From positions 1-64,000 of the forward strand of contig CAJQON010000015.1 in NCBI GenBank assembly GCA_905479995.1: a DNA stretch of 64,000 nt, written 5' to 3'. This document shows positions 61,232 to 64,000 of this stretch, one piece after another; position 1 is the stretch's first letter, and every line of letters begins with the position of its first letter. The stretch comes from an uncultured Flavobacteriales bacterium (GTDB lineage: Bacteria > Bacteroidota > Bacteroidia > Flavobacteriales_E > Vicingaceae). The translations under genes were made by a program, and so were the position numbers. The notes under the pieces are model-generated. The model did not search any database, was not told the origin of the DNA, and saw only the letters and a list, made by a program, of their open reading frames with translations.

Positions 61232-63115
61232 ATGAATTATTTATCGGTAGAAAATTTAACAAAATCTTACGGGATTAGAGTACTCTTTAATGAGATTACT
61301 TTTGGAATAGATCAAGGTCAGAAAGTGGCTTTTATTGCCAAAAACGGAACAGGTAAATCTACCTTTCTTAAAATATTGCACGGTGTAGAAGGGTATGACT
61401 CTGGAAATGTTGTTTTTCGTAATGGAATAAAAACAGGATTTTTAATTCAATCCCCAGAATTTCCACCTGAAAAGACCATTTCAGAAATTGTATTTAATTC
61501 TGAATCAGAACAAATTCAGGCTGTATTGGCTTATGAAAAAGCCTTAGAAAATCCAGATGATCATGATGGTATGCAAGTCGCTTTTGATAAAATGGATTCT
61601 CTAGATGCATGGAATTATGAATCTCAAATTAAACAAATATTAGGACAGCTTAACATTCATGATTTGGAGCAAAAAGCGGCAGTTCTTTCTGGTGGACAAC
61701 AAAAAAGGATAGCCTTAGCCCAAGTTTTAATTGAAGAACCCGATTTTTTAATATTAGATGAACCTACCAATCATTTAGATATTGAAATGATTGAGTGGTT
61801 GGAGAGTTATCTTTCTAAAGAAAATATTACGCTTTTAATGGTTACCCACGATAGGTATTTTTTAGAGCGTGTTTGTAATGAAATTATAGAGTTAGACGAT
61901 GAAACTTTATACCGTTATAGAGGAAATTACAGTTATTTCTTAGAGAAAAAGCAAGAACGAGAAGAGGTGTTTGAAGCTAATGTTAGTAAGGCTCAAAACC
62001 TTTTTAAGAAAGAGTTGGAGTGGATGAGACGTCAACCAAAAGCAAGAGGGACAAAGGCAAAATCTCGTGAAGACGCCTTTCATGTAACTAAAGAAATTGC
62101 GCATCAGAAGAAGGATAAAAGTAAAGTAGCACTCGAAATAAACATGAGTAGGCTAGGGAGTAAAATTTTGGAAATTCACCATGCCAACAAAGCATTTGGT
62201 GATTTACAAATATTAGATGATTTCAATTACATTTTTAAGACAAGAGAACGCGTTGGAATAGTTGGTAAAAACGGAGTAGGTAAAACTACGTTTTTAGATA
62301 TTGTAATGGGAATGCAAGAGGTTGATTCGGGGAAAGTGGTGCAAGGTGAGACTGTTGTATTTGGTTATTATACCCAAAGCGGTATGAAGTTAAAAGATGA
62401 CAAAAAAGTGATTGAAACAGTAAAGGACATTGCTGAAGTTATTCCGTTAAATAAAGGCAAGAAAATAACTGCAGCCCAATTGTTAGAGCGGTTTTTATTT
62501 CCAAAACACATGCACTATAACTTAGTAGAAAAGCTGAGTGGAGGAGAGAAAAGAAGGCTGTATTTGTTGACCATTTTAATGAAAAACCCTAATTTTTTAA
62601 TACTAGATGAGCCTACCAACGATTTGGATATTATTACCTTAAATGTATTGGAAGAATTTTTAGAGGAATTTCCAGGTTGTTTAATGATAGTAACACACGA
62701 TAGGTATTTTATGGATAAATTGGTTGACCATTTGTTTGTGTTTGAAGGCGATGGGAAAATCAAAGATTATTTAGGGAAGTATAACGATTACCGCCTTGAA
62801 CTTAAAGCCAAAAGTAATGCTAAAAATACTGCGCCTAAAAAAGAGGTAAAGGTAGTGAAGGAAGTTGCAGTTCAAAATCCTGGAAAAGATACTGCTCCAA
62901 AAATTAAGCTATCGTACAAAGAAAAAGTAGAGTTTGAAGCTTTAGAATACGATTTAGAACAATTGGAAATCAAGAAAAAAGAGTTGTCAGATAGGCTGAA
63001 TAATGCCACAACTGAGCATGAAGAAATTATGGAGATTACCACAGAATTTGGAACGGTAACAAAGGCTTTGGAAGAAAAAACAGACCGTTGGTTAGTACTT
63101 TCTGAATTTGCGTAA
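61232..63115 (+). CDS. ABC-F family ATPase (Uup-like)
   Basis: A 627-residue soluble protein with two ABC ATPase domains and no membrane segment. Domain 1 has KNGTGKSTFLK, LSGGQQKRIALAQ and FLILDEPTNHLD. The interdomain linker (about 245-305) is lysine/arginine-rich (WMRRQPKARGTKAKSRED). Domain 2 has KNGVGKTTFLD, LSGGEKRRLYL and FLILDEPTNDLD. A C-terminal coiled coil (about 560-615) matches the Uup subgroup, which in other bacteria aids ribosome function or transposon-excision control. ABC-F proteins act on the ribosome E site. Its stop touches the convergent cupin gene's stop. Confidence 0.93.
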   Translation: MNYLSVENLTKSYGIRVLFNEITFGIDQGQKVAFIAKNGTGKSTFLKILHGVEGYDSGNVVFRNGIKTGFLIQSPEFPPEKTISEIVFNSESEQIQAVLAYEKALENPDDHDGMQVAFDKMDSLDAWNYESQIKQILGQLNIHDLEQKAAVLSGGQQKRIALAQVLIEEPDFLILDEPTNHLDIEMIEWLESYLSKENITLLMVTHDRYFLERVCNEIIELDDETLYRYRGNYSYFLEKKQEREEVFEANVSKAQNLFKKELEWMRRQPKARGTKAKSREDAFHVTKEIAHQKKDKSKVALEINMSRLGSKILEIHHANKAFGDLQILDDFNYIFKTRERVGIVGKNGVGKTTFLDIVMGMQEVDSGKVVQGETVVFGYYTQSGMKLKDDKKVIETVKDIAEVIPLNKGKKITAAQLLERFLFPKHMHYNLVEKLSGGEKRRLYLLTILMKNPNFLILDEPTNDLDIITLNVLEEFLEEFPGCLMIVTHDRYFMDKLVDHLFVFEGDGKIKDYLGKYNDYRLELKAKSNAKNTAPKKEVKVVKEVAVQNPGKDTAPKIKLSYKEKVEFEALEYDLEQLEIKKKELSDRLNNATTEHEEIMEITTEFGTVTKALEEKTDRWLVLSEFA

Positions 63116-63619
63116 TTAAGATCGCGTTAATTGCTTTATTATGTTTTTGTGTTGCGGATAGCTTTGAGTTAATTCATCTCTTTTAGCTAGTTCAAAATCT
63201 TCAAAATCAAAACCAGGAGCTACAGTACAGCCAACAAAGGAATAGGAATCTTCTGTTTCAACATTAGAGGCAAACCAGCAATTTGCAGGAACAGTTAGCT
63301 GAGGAAAATGTCCTTTTTCAAGGTCCATTCCAACCGTATGTTTAATGTATTTGCCATCTGGATAAATTACATGAACCGATAAGGAAGATCCACTATAAAA
63401 GTGCCAAATTTCATCTTGTTTAATTCTATGGAAACCAGAAAAATTACTAGAAGTCAATAAGAAATAAATGCTGGTACAATAATTTCTATCGCCATTAAAT
63501 CCAGTAAGGTTAGATTGAGGTAAAATTCCTTTACTTCGATATTCCTCTTTGTAAAACCCTCCTTCTGGATGTTCTATTAGGTTTAATTTGTTGACTATAC
63601 TTGAATAGTTTGTTGACAT
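63116..63619 (-). CDS. Cupin DUF985 family protein
   Basis: A 167-residue single-domain cupin of the DUF985 (cupin_5) family. The opening LIEHPEGGFYKEEYRS is the family hallmark, followed by CTSIYFLLTSSNFSGFHRIKQDEIWHFYSG with the His and Glu positions of the first cupin motif, and by GCTVAPGFDFEDFELAKRDEL at the end. Such proteins bind a metal or sugar nucleotide-like ligand; no activity is established for this subgroup. It is 9 bp downstream of the partial TIGR02757 gene on the same strand. Confidence 0.88.
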   Translation of the reverse strand: MSTNYSSIVNKLNLIEHPEGGFYKEEYRSKGILPQSNLTGFNGDRNYCTSIYFLLTSSNFSGFHRIKQDEIWHFYSGSSLSVHVIYPDGKYIKHTVGMDLEKGHFPQLTVPANCWFASNVETEDSYSFVGCTVAPGFDFEDFELAKRDELTQSYPQHKNIIKQLTRS

Positions 63620-63628
63620 AATATGTAG

Positions 63629-64000
63629 TTAAAATTTTTCAAAAACGCCCAATCCAAATAGGCTGAAATCATATTTTACAGGATCATTAACATCCATTTT
63701 TCGTAAGCTTTCGGTTAGTTCAATCACTGCTTTCCAGTCGTTTTGGGTACGCTTTAATAACCCAAGCTTCCGTGCTACATTTCCAGAATGAACATCCAAG
63801 GGACACATTAGGTTTTGTGTTGGAATGTTTTTCCAAATACCAAAATCTACTCCACGATTATCTTTTCTTACCATCCACCTCAAAAACATATTTATTCGTT
63901 TAGCAGATGAATTTTTTAAAGGATCAGAAACGTGTTTTGTGGTTCTACTAGGATGATCGATAGAGAAAAATGTTTTTTTAAAATTCCCAATCCCCAATTG
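63629..64000 (-). CDS. TIGR02757 (DUF2400) family protein, 3' part only
   Basis: The last 124 codons of a gene that continues beyond the right edge. The frame is open through position 64000 (Q-L-G-I-G...), so the apparent start at 63997 is only an internal codon. The segments KRINMFLRWMVRKDNRGVDFGIW and QNLMCPLDVHSGNVARKLGL are typical of the TIGR02757 family, helix-rich proteins resembling DNA glycosylases of the HhH-GPD type. Function is not established. Full-length members have about 250 residues, so half is missing. Confidence 0.85.
   Translation of the reverse strand, partial: QLGIGNFKKTFFSIDHPSRTTKHVSDPLKNSSAKRINMFLRWMVRKDNRGVDFGIWKNIPTQNLMCPLDVHSGNVARKLGLLKRTQNDWKAVIELTESLRKMDVNDPVKYDFSLFGLGVFEKF

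Overview
The window is an AT-rich chromosomal segment of a Bacteroidota bacterium, most likely of the Flavobacteriales. The evidence is a PorP/SprF protein beside a cargo protein with a gliding-motility type C-terminal sorting domain (type IX secretion), PorE-like TPR/beta-propeller/OmpA proteins, a SusC-like TonB-dependent receptor with a carboxypeptidase-regulatory N-terminal domain, Bacteroidota-specific families (DUF4159, DUF5606, BT_3928-like, LuxC-like reductase) and repeated matches to the Bacteroidota promoter -7 box TAnnTTTG. Coding density is very high. No gene-free stretch exceeds 300 bp; the longest, 39348-39545, shows nothing I can name. I saw no tRNA, rRNA, CRISPR array, insertion sequence or prophage.

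Layout. 1-1252: 5' part of a FAD oxidoreductase and a DnaQ-type exonuclease (both -). 1266-7458: three tandem PorE-like envelope proteins (-) behind a clear promoter. 7546-8880: E2 acyltransferase of a 2-oxoacid dehydrogenase. 9005-14333: a secreted unknown protein, then a minus-strand run with a small membrane protein, a THUMP-like methyltransferase, a DUF4159 protein, RsmE and SppA. 14442-17135: FolK, an abundant-looking TPR/OmpA-like lipoprotein and a small Cys-rich lipoprotein. 17187-26881: DoxX/thioredoxin protein, SpoU methyltransferase, MutS, TsaD, TamB. 27051-29402: TonB-dependent receptor. 29482-35185: L21, L27, seryl-tRNA synthetase (frameshifted here), a lipoprotein, a TPR protein, DUF2752 and DUF5606 proteins. 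35247-39347: M3 peptidase, unknown secreted protein, ferredoxin, acyl-CoA reductase. 39546-44722: secreted M43 metalloprotease with PKD repeats plus its PorP/SprF partner. 44725-49419 (-): beta-helix lipoprotein, ABC exporter, TruA, Pcm. 49568-55818: Gfo/Idh oxidoreductase, lipoprotein, polyprenyl-phosphate sugar transferase, lipoprotein, MtaB, Lgt. 55894-59177: two Kazal-type lipoproteins, Bcp, RecA and a TPR lipoprotein. 59177-64000: TPR/SpoIIE phosphatase, ABC-F ATPase, cupin and a partial TIGR02757 protein.

Most genes are housekeeping: translation and tRNA/rRNA modification (rplU, rpmA, serS, truA, tsaD, mtaB, rsmE, a SpoU enzyme), DNA repair (mutS, recA, exonuclease) and lipoprotein or envelope biogenesis (lgt, tamB, sppA). 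The less ordinary parts are the PorE-like triplet, the M43/PKD-PorP pair, the Kazal lipoprotein pair, the TPR/SpoIIE module, lysine/alanine-rich tails on L21 and the DUF5606 protein, the serS frameshift, and very compact intergenic regions in which terminators appear to contain or abut the next gene's promoter. I found no clearly new multi-gene defence or mobile system.
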